DNA of 31,957 nucleotides. Source: Rhodospirillaceae bacterium. Its GTDB lineage: Bacteria > Pseudomonadota > Alphaproteobacteria > TMED109 > TMED131. Below are positions 19,406 through 27,901 of the stretch, in pieces (position 1 is the stretch's first letter; every line of letters starts with the position of its first letter). The stretch spans positions 1 to 31,957 of the forward strand of contig CACCMS010000009.1 in the NCBI GenBank assembly GCA_902547175.1, given 5' to 3'. Below the pieces are notes generated by a model, which saw nothing but the letters and a program-made list of their open reading frames with translations, searched no databases and was not told the origin of the DNA. The position numbers and the translations under genes were made by a program.

Positions 19406-20636
19406 TTTAGAAACCTTGATAGCCATAAGATACTTTAGATCAAGAAGAGATGAAAGCTTTATTTCAATTAGTTCTTTATTTTCTTTTTTGGGTATTACTA
19501 TAGGAGTTGCTACATTAATCATAGTAATGTCTGTTATGAATGGATTTAGAGCTCAATTAATAGATAAAATTGTAGGTATTAACGGACATCTAGTTTTATA
19601 TTTTAATGATGAAAGTTATAAGCAACCAGATGTGATAGAAAAAATTGAGACTATTGAAAATGTTAAAAATATATCTAAAGAAGTTGAAATGCATTCAATG
19701 ATAACCTCTGAATTTAATTCTTCCGGAATACTAGTCAAGGGTTTAAGTAAAGCAGATTTATATGAAAGAGATAGTATCCAAGAAAATATTATTGAAGGAA
19801 ATTTAAATAATTTTGAAGATAAAAGCATTATAATTGGTTCAAGGTTAGCAACCTTTTTGAGAGTTAAAGTTAACGATCAGATTGAACTAATTTCCTCCAC
19901 TAAAAGCACTACTCCTTTCGGAAATATTCCTAGTGTAATTAAGTTGAACGTAGTGGGAATTTTTGATGTAGGAATGTATAATATAGATAGGAATGTTATA
20001 TTTATGCCCAAATATTTAGCTACAAAGTTATTAAATAAAGATCAAAATTATATAAGTCATTTAGAAATATTTGTTCGTGATATAGACTATGTTAATCAAA
20101 CAGCTTATGAAATAAATGAAAATTTTGGTGAAATTCACAAAATATATACTTGGGAGTCTATGCACAAGGAATTATTTAATGCTTTAAAAGTAGAAAAAAA
20201 AGTAATGTTTTTAATATTATCACTTATAGTTTTTGTGGCAGCCTTTAACCTTGTTTCTAGTATTATTATGATAGTAAAGGATAAAGAAAGAGGTATTGGA
20301 GTTTTAAGGTCTCTAGGCTTCACAAGGTCTCAGGTTTTAAGAATATTTATTTTTATTGGATCAATAGTTGGCATATTAGGTACAATCATCGGTACAATAT
20401 TAGGCGTTATAATCACAATTTACATAGCTAAGATTCAAGTATTTTTAGAGAATTTATTTGACAGCCAGCTTTTTGCTCCTGAGGTATATTTTTTTAACAT
20501 TATTCCTTCAAAAATATTCATTTCAGAAATTATAATTATTGTTTGTACTGCCTTAATATTATCACTGTTATCAACCTTATATCCAGCCTGGCGTGCATCA
20601 AAAATTGAACCTGCAAATATTCTAAGATATGAGTGA
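19395..20636 (+). CDS. lolC: Lipoprotein-releasing ABC transporter permease LolC/LolE
   Basis: Inner-membrane permease that extracts mature lipoproteins and hands them to the periplasmic carrier LolA. It has the MacB/FtsX topology: one membrane helix near the N-terminus (about residues 27-50), a periplasmic domain of about 215 residues, and three C-terminal helices (about 270-294, 317-345 and 376-396). ALKVEKKVMFLILSLIVFVAAFN, GVLRSLGFTRSQ and the ending YPAWRASKIEPANILRYE are typical. Only one permease gene is present here, unlike the lolC/lolE pair of E. coli, so it probably acts as a dimer with LolD. The start is a GTG overlapping proS by 11 bases. Confidence 0.95.
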   Translation: MNINLETLIAIRYFRSRRDESFISISSLFSFLGITIGVATLIIVMSVMNGFRAQLIDKIVGINGHLVLYFNDESYKQPDVIEKIETIENVKNISKEVEMHSMITSEFNSSGILVKGLSKADLYERDSIQENIIEGNLNNFEDKSIIIGSRLATFLRVKVNDQIELISSTKSTTPFGNIPSVIKLNVVGIFDVGMYNIDRNVIFMPKYLATKLLNKDQNYISHLEIFVRDIDYVNQTAYEINENFGEIHKIYTWESMHKELFNALKVEKKVMFLILSLIVFVAAFNLVSSIIMIVKDKERGIGVLRSLGFTRSQVLRIFIFIGSIVGILGTIIGTILGVIITIYIAKIQVFLENLFDSQLFAPEVYFFNIIPSKIFISEIIIIVCTALILSLLSTLYPAWRASKIEPANILRYE

Positions 20637-21312
20637 AATATTAACTTTAAAAAATATTAATCAATATTATTTTCAAGGGAAAAACAAAGTAGAAGTACTT
20701 AAAAAATTAAATTTTAGCATTTCAAAGGCTTCTAAAATTGCAATTATTGGTTCTTCAGGGTCTGGTAAATCTAGCTTATTAAATATAGCCAGTCTTATAC
20801 AAAGTCCAAAATCAGGTGATGTATTTATTATGGGAAAAAATGCTGCTAGATTAAAAGATAGTGAAAAGTCTTTTTTAAGAAGAAAAAATATTGGTTATAT
20901 TCATCAGCAAAATACTTTATTAATGGAGTTTAATGCTTATGAAAATATATACTTAACATTGCTACTCAATGGATTTAATTCCTCTTATGCAAAAGAGAAG
21001 GCTTTAGAGCTTTTAAAGGTTATAAATTTAGAGAATAGAGCTTCACATAAACCATCTGCACTCTCTGGAGGTGAACAGCAAAGAATAGCAATAGCTAGAG
21101 CAATTTCTAATTCTCCAGAAATTATAATTGCAGATGAACCTACAGGAAATTTAGATAAAGTTAATAGCGATAAAGTAATAGATGAATTAATAAATATATC
21201 TCATATTAATAATACATCCTTGCTTTTAGCAACTCATGATATAACTATAGCTAAACAAATGGATATAATTTATCAATTAAATGATGGATTGCTTTTAGAG
21301 TGTAAGAAGTAA
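20629..21312 (+). CDS. lolD: Lipoprotein-releasing ABC transporter ATPase LolD
   Basis: Cytoplasmic ATPase that drives lipoprotein release by the LolC/E permease. It shows Walker A GSSGSGKSS (residues 41-49), the Q-loop HQQN (92-95), the signature LSGGEQQRIAIARA (145-158), Walker B IIIADEP with GNLD (165-175), and the H-loop LATHD near residue 201. The length of 227 residues is normal. It overlaps the permease gene by eight bases (ATGAGTGA), which supports coupled synthesis of the two partners. Its stop shares one base with the dnaE ATG (TAATG). Confidence 0.96.
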   Translation: MSEILTLKNINQYYFQGKNKVEVLKKLNFSISKASKIAIIGSSGSGKSSLLNIASLIQSPKSGDVFIMGKNAARLKDSEKSFLRRKNIGYIHQQNTLLMEFNAYENIYLTLLLNGFNSSYAKEKALELLKVINLENRASHKPSALSGGEQQRIAIARAISNSPEIIIADEPTGNLDKVNSDKVIDELINISHINNTSLLLATHDITIAKQMDIIYQLNDGLLLECKK

Positions 21313-24300
21313 TGGTTAATCAATTTGTACATTTAAAAACAAAATCTCATTATTCTATTTTAGAAAGTTCTATTAAAGTTGACGATCTCATAGATCAAGC
21401 TGTTAAGGATAATATGCAAGCAATAGCTCTTACAGATACAAATAACCTATTTGGAGCAATGGAGTTTACAAAAAAGGCTCTTAAAAAAAAAATAAAACCT
21501 ATTTTAGGAGCTAATATTCTTGTCGAATGGTATGAAAAAAGTCTTAACGTTAAGTCTTTATATAATATCACATGTTTAATAATGAACGAACAAGGTTGGC
21601 AAAATTTATCAATTTTAGTTAGTGCTATATATAAAAACCTGCAAGAGAACAAATATAAATTTGTTAGTTTAGAAGATTTAATAAAATATAATAAGGGTTT
21701 GTTAATATTGTATGACGAAGTAGATGAAAATATACCTCTTCATAAAGATTCTATTTGTTACATAGTAGCAAAAAAATTAAAAAGTGTTTTTGGTGATAGA
21801 ATGTACTTAAATGTTTTTAAAAAACATAAAGATCATCAAAGCATTAAATTGAAAAATCTTCTAGAGCTATCCATTAAATTAGATTTGTCATTAGTTTGCA
21901 CTAATGAAGTCTCATTTCTTAATAAAGAAATGTTAGATGCCCAAGATTGTTTAATGTGTATAGATCAATCAACTACAATTACTGATAGCAAAAGAAAAAA
22001 ACCAATAGCTGAATGTTATTTTAAAAGTACAAAAGAAATGCTTATATTATTCAATGATATGAAAGAAGTACTTATAAATACAATTAATATCGCAAAAAGA
22101 TGTAATTTTTTATTAAAAGACTCGAAACCTAAGTTACCAAATATAAATGTTTTTAAAAATTTAAAAGAGTCTGAATTAATTCATAAAATGTCACATAATG
22201 GTTTAAATAAGCGAATTAAAAGTAATACTAAAACATGTACACTAAATAATAGTGAGTATTTTAAAAGGTTAGATTATGAATTAGAAGTAATAAATGATAT
22301 GGGATATGCCGGTTATTTTTTAATAGTTAGTGATTTTATTACTTGGGCAAAAAATAATAATATTCCTGTAGGTCCTGGCAGGGGATCAGGGGCAGGTTCT
22401 ATAGTAGCATGGGCATTGAATATAACTGATATTGATCCTATTAAATATGGTTTACTTTTTGAGAGATTTTTAAATCCTTCAAGGGTTTCTCTTCCTGATT
22501 TTGATATAGACTTTTGCAAACATAGAAGAGAAGAAGTAATTGACTATGTGAGAAAAAAGTATGGGGAAGATAAAGTTGCACAAATTATAACATTTGGTTC
22601 TTTACAAGCTAGAGCAGTAATAAGAGATGTAGGTAGAGTCTTAGGTTTTAATTATGGAAGAGTAGATAAAATTGCTAAACTAATACCAAATAATCCTGGA
22701 GCAATAAAGTCTTTAAAACATCATATAGAAAATGATTCAATTATAAAAAATTTAATTAATGAGGATTATGAAGTAAGAAAAATTTTTGATATATCTACAA
22801 AATTAGAGGGATTAAATAGAAATGCTTCTACTCATGCTGCTGGACTTGTAATATCAAATAGTCCAATTGTTAATGATGTACCTTTATATTATGATACAAA
22901 ATCTTCAATACCAGTTTGTCAATTTAATATGAAGTATTTAGAAAATATTGGTTTAATAAAATTTGATTTTTTGGGATTAGAAACTTTATCAGTCTTAGAT
23001 GCAACTTTGAAGTTAATTAAAAAAAGAGAAATTTACATTAATTTAAATGATATTAATTTAAAAGATAAAAAGACCTATACCACTTTATCTTTAGGTAATA
23101 CTTTAGGAGTATTTCAACTAGAAAGTGTGCCTATGAGGCAGGTTTTAAAACAATTAAAACCAGATAGAATAGAAGATATAATTGCTGTAGTTGCGTTATA
23201 TAGGCCTGGTCCAATGGAGCAAATTCCCTCTTATATAAATAGAAAACATAAACTTGAGAATACTAGCTACCCACATCCTTTACTAGAAACACTATTATCA
23301 GAAACTCATGGCATAATGATATATCAAGAGCAAGTTATGGAAGCAGCAAGATTAATAGCTGGTTTTTCACTCGCAAAAGCTGATTTATTAAGAAGAGCAA
23401 TGGGAAAAAAAATAAAATCTGAAATGCAAGATCTTAAAAAAAGTTTTATTGAAGGAAGTAAAAGTAATAATATTCCTGCTGATAGCGCAAAAAAAATCTT
23501 TTCAGATATTGAAAAATTTGCTGGTTATGGCTTTAACAAAAGTCACGCAGCTGCTTATGCGATAATATCATACCAAACAGCATGGTGTAAAACCCATTAT
23601 CCTGCTGAATTTTTTACTGCATTATTAAATAGCGAAATTAATAATTCTAGCACCAAATATATTCCTTTAAAGTCGGAAATAGAAAAATTAGGTTTAAAAA
23701 TTTTAAAATCAGATATAAATAAATCAGATATATATTTTACAGTTGAAAAACTTAAGAATAATAGTTTAGCTATAAGAAGTGGTTTAGCAAATATTAAAAA
23801 TATTGGTTTTGAACTAGCGAAATACATTGTAACTGAAAGAGAAAAAAAAGGAGAATATAAATCACTTTTTAATTTTTTTTCTAGATTAGATCCGTTAATC
23901 ATAAATAAAAGACAAATTGAATTCTTAGTAATGGCAGGTGTTTTTGATGCTTTTAAATATGAAAGATCTTCTATTTTTTCTTCTTCTTCAAATTTGTTAT
24001 TAATTTCTCAGAACATTCATAAAGATAGTTTAGCCAATCAAAAAGCACTTTTTTCTGACCATAATAGTGAAGAAAACTTTAGGCATTTGATAGAAATTAA
24101 TAAGCCATGGAAAAAAAACAAAACCTGTATAAATGAGTATTTAGCTCTTGGCTTTTTAGTTTCAAGAAACCCTTTATTAGATGATCTTGAATTTTTTAAA
24201 AGTTTTAATTTATCATGCTCTTCAGATATAGAAGATAACAATATCAATGGCAAAGAATTTGATATATTAGTTTTTCTAGTAGGCTATGAACAGAAATCTA

Positions 24301-24722
24301 TTGGAAATACCATTTTTATAGACCTTTTCTTAATTGATTCTAAGGGCTTTTTAAATATAAGAGTATTTAAAGAAAAAATTGACGAAAAAAGTATCAATTT
24401 AGAAATTGGAGGCACTTATGTTATTAGTTTAATCCATGCTTTGGGAAGAGATGGTAGAATGAGACTTAGATTTAAAGCGTTAATAGAGGCAGAAAAACTT
24501 AAAAATAGTTTTTTTAAACATTTCATGATTCATTTGGATAATATAGACTTTATTGATGATATAAAAGAGAGATTATTAGAATTAGAGGAAGGTAATAAAA
24601 AAGTCTTGATCAAGTATAAAGATATTGCAATATGCTCTGGTTTAAGCATAAACTCAAAAGTAAACCTTCATAATATTATGATAAATATAAAAGGTATTAA
24701 AAATATAGAAAAAATAATGTAA
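21312..24722 (+). CDS. dnaE: DNA polymerase III subunit alpha
   Basis: Catalytic subunit of the replicative polymerase. An N-terminal PHP domain begins with FVHLKTKSHYSILES. The C-family polymerase core follows, with GPGRGSGAGS, the catalytic acidic motif PDFDIDFC (residues 395-402, D396 and D398) and the third acid D552 in KFDFLGLETLS. Later come YRPGPMEQIP, GIMIYQEQVM and FNKSHAAAYAI, then a helix-hairpin-helix region and an OB-fold near 1000-1075. The length of 1136 residues is typical of a DnaE1-type protein. The TAATG overlap with lolD makes it the last gene of the compact run starting at nuoA; the following 65-base gap suggests a unit boundary. Confidence 0.98.
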   Translation: MVNQFVHLKTKSHYSILESSIKVDDLIDQAVKDNMQAIALTDTNNLFGAMEFTKKALKKKIKPILGANILVEWYEKSLNVKSLYNITCLIMNEQGWQNLSILVSAIYKNLQENKYKFVSLEDLIKYNKGLLILYDEVDENIPLHKDSICYIVAKKLKSVFGDRMYLNVFKKHKDHQSIKLKNLLELSIKLDLSLVCTNEVSFLNKEMLDAQDCLMCIDQSTTITDSKRKKPIAECYFKSTKEMLILFNDMKEVLINTINIAKRCNFLLKDSKPKLPNINVFKNLKESELIHKMSHNGLNKRIKSNTKTCTLNNSEYFKRLDYELEVINDMGYAGYFLIVSDFITWAKNNNIPVGPGRGSGAGSIVAWALNITDIDPIKYGLLFERFLNPSRVSLPDFDIDFCKHRREEVIDYVRKKYGEDKVAQIITFGSLQARAVIRDVGRVLGFNYGRVDKIAKLIPNNPGAIKSLKHHIENDSIIKNLINEDYEVRKIFDISTKLEGLNRNASTHAAGLVISNSPIVNDVPLYYDTKSSIPVCQFNMKYLENIGLIKFDFLGLETLSVLDATLKLIKKREIYINLNDINLKDKKTYTTLSLGNTLGVFQLESVPMRQVLKQLKPDRIEDIIAVVALYRPGPMEQIPSYINRKHKLENTSYPHPLLETLLSETHGIMIYQEQVMEAARLIAGFSLAKADLLRRAMGKKIKSEMQDLKKSFIEGSKSNNIPADSAKKIFSDIEKFAGYGFNKSHAAAYAIISYQTAWCKTHYPAEFFTALLNSEINNSSTKYIPLKSEIEKLGLKILKSDINKSDIYFTVEKLKNNSLAIRSGLANIKNIGFELAKYIVTEREKKGEYKSLFNFFSRLDPLIINKRQIEFLVMAGVFDAFKYERSSIFSSSSNLLLISQNIHKDSLANQKALFSDHNSEENFRHLIEINKPWKKNKTCINEYLALGFLVSRNPLLDDLEFFKSFNLSCSSDIEDNNINGKEFDILVFLVGYEQKSIGNTIFIDLFLIDSKGFLNIRVFKEKIDEKSINLEIGGTYVISLIHALGRDGRMRLRFKALIEAEKLKNSFFKHFMIHLDNIDFIDDIKERLLELEEGNKKVLIKYKDIAICSGLSINSKVNLHNIMINIKGIKNIEKIM

Positions 24723-24725
24723 AAT

Positions 24726-24754
24726 TAACTTGCAAAATATTAAATTGCAAGTTA
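24726..24754 (+). other. Stem-loop / inverted repeat in the dnaE-rpsB spacer
   Basis: TAACTTGCAA (24726-24735) is perfectly complementary to TTGCAAGTTA (24745-24754), giving a 10-bp stem with a nine-base AT loop. It begins three bases after the dnaE stop. No T-run follows on the + strand, so it is not a standard intrinsic terminator. It could be a 3'-end stabilising or processing hairpin for dnaE mRNA, an operator palindrome, or part of an rpsB leader. A perfect 10-bp inverted repeat inside one of only two real spacers is unlikely to be pure chance, though AT richness raises the odds. Confidence 0.55.
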
Positions 24755-24758
24755 TGAC
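24730..24758 (+). promoter_or_regulatory. Possible rpsB promoter
   Basis: TTGCAA (24730-24735) and TATGAC (24753-24758) are separated by 17 bases. Each matches four of six positions of the sigma-70 consensus. Transcription would begin about 25 bases before the rpsB start. The elements overlap the two arms of the inverted repeat, so a protein binding the palindrome would cover the promoter. The placement, after a long run of genes and before the translation cluster, is where a new promoter is expected. This rests on consensus matching only. Confidence 0.35.
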
Positions 24759-24774
24759 TACTTAATTTAGTTTA

Positions 24775-24780
24775 AAGGAG
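24775..24780 (+). promoter_or_regulatory. Strong Shine-Dalgarno AAGGAG for rpsB
   Basis: AAGGAG ends seven bases before the TTG at 24788. It is the clearest ribosome-binding site in the window and fixes the unusual TTG as the rpsB start. Confidence 0.75.
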
Positions 24781-24787
24781 ATATATA

Positions 24788-25627
24788 TTGAATGTAGCCG
24801 AATTTTCTATGAGGCAACTATTAGATGCTGGTATTCACTTTGGTCACCAATCTCATAGATGGAACCCTAAAATGAAACCATATTTATTTGGTATTAGAAA
24901 TGGTATACACATCATAGATTTGCAACAAACAGTTCCTTTATTACACAATGCTTTAGTTTTTTTACATGAAATTGCTAATAATAATGGAAAAATTTTATTT
25001 GTAGGAACCAAAAGACAAGCCCAAAAGCCGATACAAGAAGCTGCAGCTAAGAATAACCAATTCTATGTTACTCACAGATGGCCCGGAGGAATGCTAACCA
25101 ATTGGAAAACAATCTCTCAATCAATAAAGCAGCTTGATGATCTTGATGATAAGTTAGATGAGAAAAATGATTTTGCTAAAGTTTTAACAAAAAAAGAAAA
25201 ACTTAATCTCCAAAGAAAGCAAGATAAACTTAATTTGTCTTTGGGTGGTATTAGAAATATGAATGGTATACCAGATGCTATGATTATATTTGATACTAAT
25301 AAAGAGAAAAATGCATTAGAAGAGGCTAAAGTATTAAATATACCGATAGTTGCTATAATAGATAGTAATTCAAATCCTGATGGGATAGATTTCCCTATTC
25401 CAGGCAATGATGACGCTACTAGAGCATTGAAAACTTTTTGTGAATTAATTTCTGATACAATTAGTATGGCTTCTAAAAATAATACTAAAAGTCAGACTAC
25501 AGATATTGGAGAAACTGATATATTAGTAGAAGATTTAGAAGGTCTAGAAAATATTGATGCAGCAGATACTGACAAAATTGAAGAAAATACAAAAGTTAAT
25601 GAAAACAATACATCCCTAAATAAATGA
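24788..25627 (+). CDS. rpsB: 30S ribosomal protein S2
   Basis: Late-assembling 30S subunit protein. The N-terminal hallmark is [19 protein letters not shown], followed by [31 protein letters not shown] and, near the end of the core, [25 protein letters not shown]. The core ends near residue 235. The remaining tail of about 45 residues is acidic and likely disordered ([20 protein letters not shown]), making 279 residues, somewhat longer than the usual 240-260. It starts with TTG behind a strong AAGGAG. It heads the classic rpsB-tsf-pyrH-frr cluster; S2 often represses its own mRNA, and the leader palindrome is a candidate site. Confidence 0.98.
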   Translation: MNVAEFSMRQLLDAGIHFGHQSHRWNPKMKPYLFGIRNGIHIIDLQQTVPLLHNALVFLHEIANNNGKILFVGTKRQAQKPIQEAAAKNNQFYVTHRWPGGMLTNWKTISQSIKQLDDLDDKLDEKNDFAKVLTKKEKLNLQRKQDKLNLSLGGIRNMNGIPDAMIIFDTNKEKNALEEAKVLNIPIVAIIDSNSNPDGIDFPIPGNDDATRALKTFCELISDTISMASKNNTKSQTTDIGETDILVEDLEGLENIDAADTDKIEENTKVNENNTSLNK

Positions 25628-25648
25628 AATTAAATAAGAATTATTTAT

Positions 25649-26587
25649 ATGTCTAACATTACAGCTGAACACATCAAACTGTTAAGGGAACAAACAGGTG
25701 CAGGTATGATGGACTGTAAGAAAGCATTAGTAGAAAATGATGGAGATATTAGTAAAGCTACTAGTTGGTTAAGAAAAAAAGGTATTGCAAAAGCTGAAAA
25801 AAAATTATCCAGAGTAGCAGCGCAAGGTCTTGTTGGGTTAAAAACTTGTGATAATTTTTCCTTGTTATTAGAAATAAATTCTGAAACTGATTTTGTTTCA
25901 AAAAACGAGGATTTTCAAAGTTTTGTAGATAATATTTTAGATATTGGTATTAGCAAAAAATACACTATCGATAGTCTTTTGGAGGCTCAATACAGAAATA
26001 ATGAAACGGTTGCAGTTGCTTTGCAAAATTTAGTAGCTAAAATAGGAGAAAATATAGTTATTAGAAAACTGTTATATATAGATGCCGACCCTAAAAATAC
26101 ACTATTTGGATCTTATATTCATAATAAAATTAATAACAATATTGGAAGAATGGCATGTGTTGTAAAAATATTTTCTAATAATAAAGCTAATAAAGCTGTA
26201 ATTGACCTGGCAAATAAAATAGCAATGCATATAACTGCTTTGAAACCACTTGCTTTAGATCAAAAGTCCCTTGATACTTCTTTTATTGAAAAAGAAAGAG
26301 AAATATATACTTCTCAGCTTAAAGCATCCGGTAAACCAGAGAATATTATTGATAAAATAGTAGATGGTAAAGTAAAAAAATACTTATCTGAAGTTACATT
26401 AATTAATCAGAATTGGGTACTAGAACCATCGCTTACGATAGCTCAAGTGATTGAAGACTTCAATAGCAATAATAATGATGACTTGTCTATTATTGACTAT
26501 AAATTATTGATCTTAGGGGAAGGCATTGAGGTTGAAGAAAAGAGTTTTTCTGAAGAAGTTGCCTCTCAGGTGAATAATACTACTTAA
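25649..26587 (+). CDS. tsf: Elongation factor Ts
   Basis: Guanine-nucleotide exchange factor that regenerates EF-Tu-GTP. The N-terminal UBA-like domain shows IKLLREQTGAGMMDCKKAL, and the exchange core has the invariant TDFVSKN (residues 80-86), whose Asp-Phe wedge displaces Mg2+ and GDP from EF-Tu. Two dimerisation-type subdomains follow, with IAMHITALKPLAL in the second. The length of 312 residues is normal. It lies 21 bases after rpsB with no promoter or Shine-Dalgarno in the gap, so it is probably cotranscribed. Confidence 0.98.
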   Translation: MSNITAEHIKLLREQTGAGMMDCKKALVENDGDISKATSWLRKKGIAKAEKKLSRVAAQGLVGLKTCDNFSLLLEINSETDFVSKNEDFQSFVDNILDIGISKKYTIDSLLEAQYRNNETVAVALQNLVAKIGENIVIRKLLYIDADPKNTLFGSYIHNKINNNIGRMACVVKIFSNNKANKAVIDLANKIAMHITALKPLALDQKSLDTSFIEKEREIYTSQLKASGKPENIIDKIVDGKVKKYLSEVTLINQNWVLEPSLTIAQVIEDFNSNNNDDLSIIDYKLLILGEGIEVEEKSFSEEVASQVNNTT

Positions 26588-26596
26588 TTTCAAAAA

Positions 26597-27334
26597 ATGA
26601 AAAATTTAAGCTTGATGAACTTTAATAACTGGAAAAGAATAATGCTAAAACTTTCAGGTGAGGTTCTTGTGGGTAAGCAAGATTATGGCATTGATCCAGA
26701 TAAAGTTATATCAATAGCTGATGACATAACAAAAGTTCATAAAAAAGGTAAAGAAATTTGTATTGTTGTAGGAGGAGGTAATATATTTAGAGGTATATCT
26801 GGAGCTGCTCAAGGAATTGATAGAGTTACTGCAGATGGTATGGGAATGTTAGCTACTGTTATAAATGCTTTAGCACTTCAAAATGCCATAGAAAAAAATG
26901 GCATTTCGACAAGAGTATTATCTGCAATACCTATGCAGACTATTTGTGAGTCATTTATTAAAAGAAGAGCTATTAGACATTTAGAGAAAAATAGGATTAT
27001 AATCCTTGCTGCCGGAACTGGAAATCCTTACTTTTCTACTGATACAGCAGCAGCATTAAGAGCTGCAGAAATGAATTGCGATGTTTTATTTAAAGGAACT
27101 AGTGTTGATGGTGTTTATGAAAGTGATCCTAAATTAAACCCAGACTCAAAAAAATATTCAACTATAAGTTATAAAAAAATTTTAGATGATAATTTGAAAG
27201 TTATGGACACTTCTGCAATAACATTGGCTAGAGACAATAAGATTCCTATGGTAGTTTTCTCAATTTTATCAGAGAGCTCATTTTTTAAGGCAGTAAATGC
27301 AGAAGAACCTTATACATTAATTTCGGAGAAATAA
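26597..27334 (+). CDS. pyrH: UMP kinase
   Basis: Bacterial hexameric UMP kinase of the amino-acid-kinase fold, making UDP from UMP and ATP. The phosphate-binding KLSGE (residues 18-22) and VVGGGNIFRG (57-66) are clear, followed by AGTGNPYFSTDTAAALRA for UMP, and KGTSVDGVYESDP and VMDTSAITLARD for ATP. From the ATG at 26597 it is 245 residues; an internal ATG at 26615 would remove six weakly conserved residues and is also possible. It follows tsf by nine bases and precedes frr by one base, the usual arrangement. Confidence 0.97.
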   Translation: MKNLSLMNFNNWKRIMLKLSGEVLVGKQDYGIDPDKVISIADDITKVHKKGKEICIVVGGGNIFRGISGAAQGIDRVTADGMGMLATVINALALQNAIEKNGISTRVLSAIPMQTICESFIKRRAIRHLEKNRIIILAAGTGNPYFSTDTAAALRAAEMNCDVLFKGTSVDGVYESDPKLNPDSKKYSTISYKKILDDNLKVMDTSAITLARDNKIPMVVFSILSESSFFKAVNAEEPYTLISEK

Positions 27335-27335
27335 G

Positions 27336-27890
27336 ATGAACCAATTTATACTAAGTGATTACGAAAAAAGAATGCTAGGAGCTATAGACAATTTAGTTAA
27401 AAACTTTACTGGCATTAGGTCTGGAAGGGCCTCTACTGCTTTAGTTGATGGTATAATAGTTGATGCGTATGGGCAAAGTATGAAAATAAAAGACTTGGCA
27501 TCAGTTAGTGTACCTGAAGCTAAGACTATTAAAATAAATGTATGGGATAGTAATTTGGTTAATTCTGTAGAAAAAAGTTTATTAAACTCATCTTTAAATT
27601 TATCTCCTATGACCGAAGGACAGATTATTAGAATAAATCTACCTGATCTAACTGCTGAAAGAAGAGCAGAGTTAGCAAAAAATGTTAAACGTTTATCAGA
27701 AGAAGCAAAAGTAGCAGTAAGAAATATTAGGCAAGATGGTATGAATTTTATTAAAAAATTTAGTTCCCAAAATACTCCTGAAGATGAGATTAAAATAATT
27801 CAAGATGACCTTCAAAAACTAACTGACTCTTGCATAGAGACTATTTCAGAAAAAAGTAAAAATAAAGAAAATGAGATTTTACAGATATAA
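27336..27890 (+). CDS. frr: Ribosome recycling factor
   Basis: Splits post-termination ribosomes together with EF-G. The 184-residue protein has the full two-domain structure: a long helical bundle interrupted by a small beta domain. Diagnostic stretches are TGIRSGRASTALVDGI, SVPEAKTIKINVWD, INLPDLTAERRAEL and AKVAVRNIRQDGMNFIKK. GGAG ends seven bases before the ATG, one of the few good Shine-Dalgarno sites here. It follows pyrH by one base. The gene downstream begins after 11 bases. Confidence 0.98.
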   Translation: MNQFILSDYEKRMLGAIDNLVKNFTGIRSGRASTALVDGIIVDAYGQSMKIKDLASVSVPEAKTIKINVWDSNLVNSVEKSLLNSSLNLSPMTEGQIIRINLPDLTAERRAELAKNVKRLSEEAKVAVRNIRQDGMNFIKKFSSQNTPEDEIKIIQDDLQKLTDSCIETISEKSKNKENEILQI

Positions 27891-27901
27891 CTCATTTTAA
27901 G

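Noticed and set aside
24726..24754. Rho-independent terminator after dnaE
   Set aside because: The stem is perfect but AT-rich, and the bases after it (TGACTACTTAA) contain no T-run. I list it as a stem-loop of unknown role.
24762..24775. CtrA-type TTAA-N7-TTAA binding site upstream of rpsB
   Set aside because: The two TTAA half-sites are separated by six bases, not seven, and such pairs are common at this AT content.
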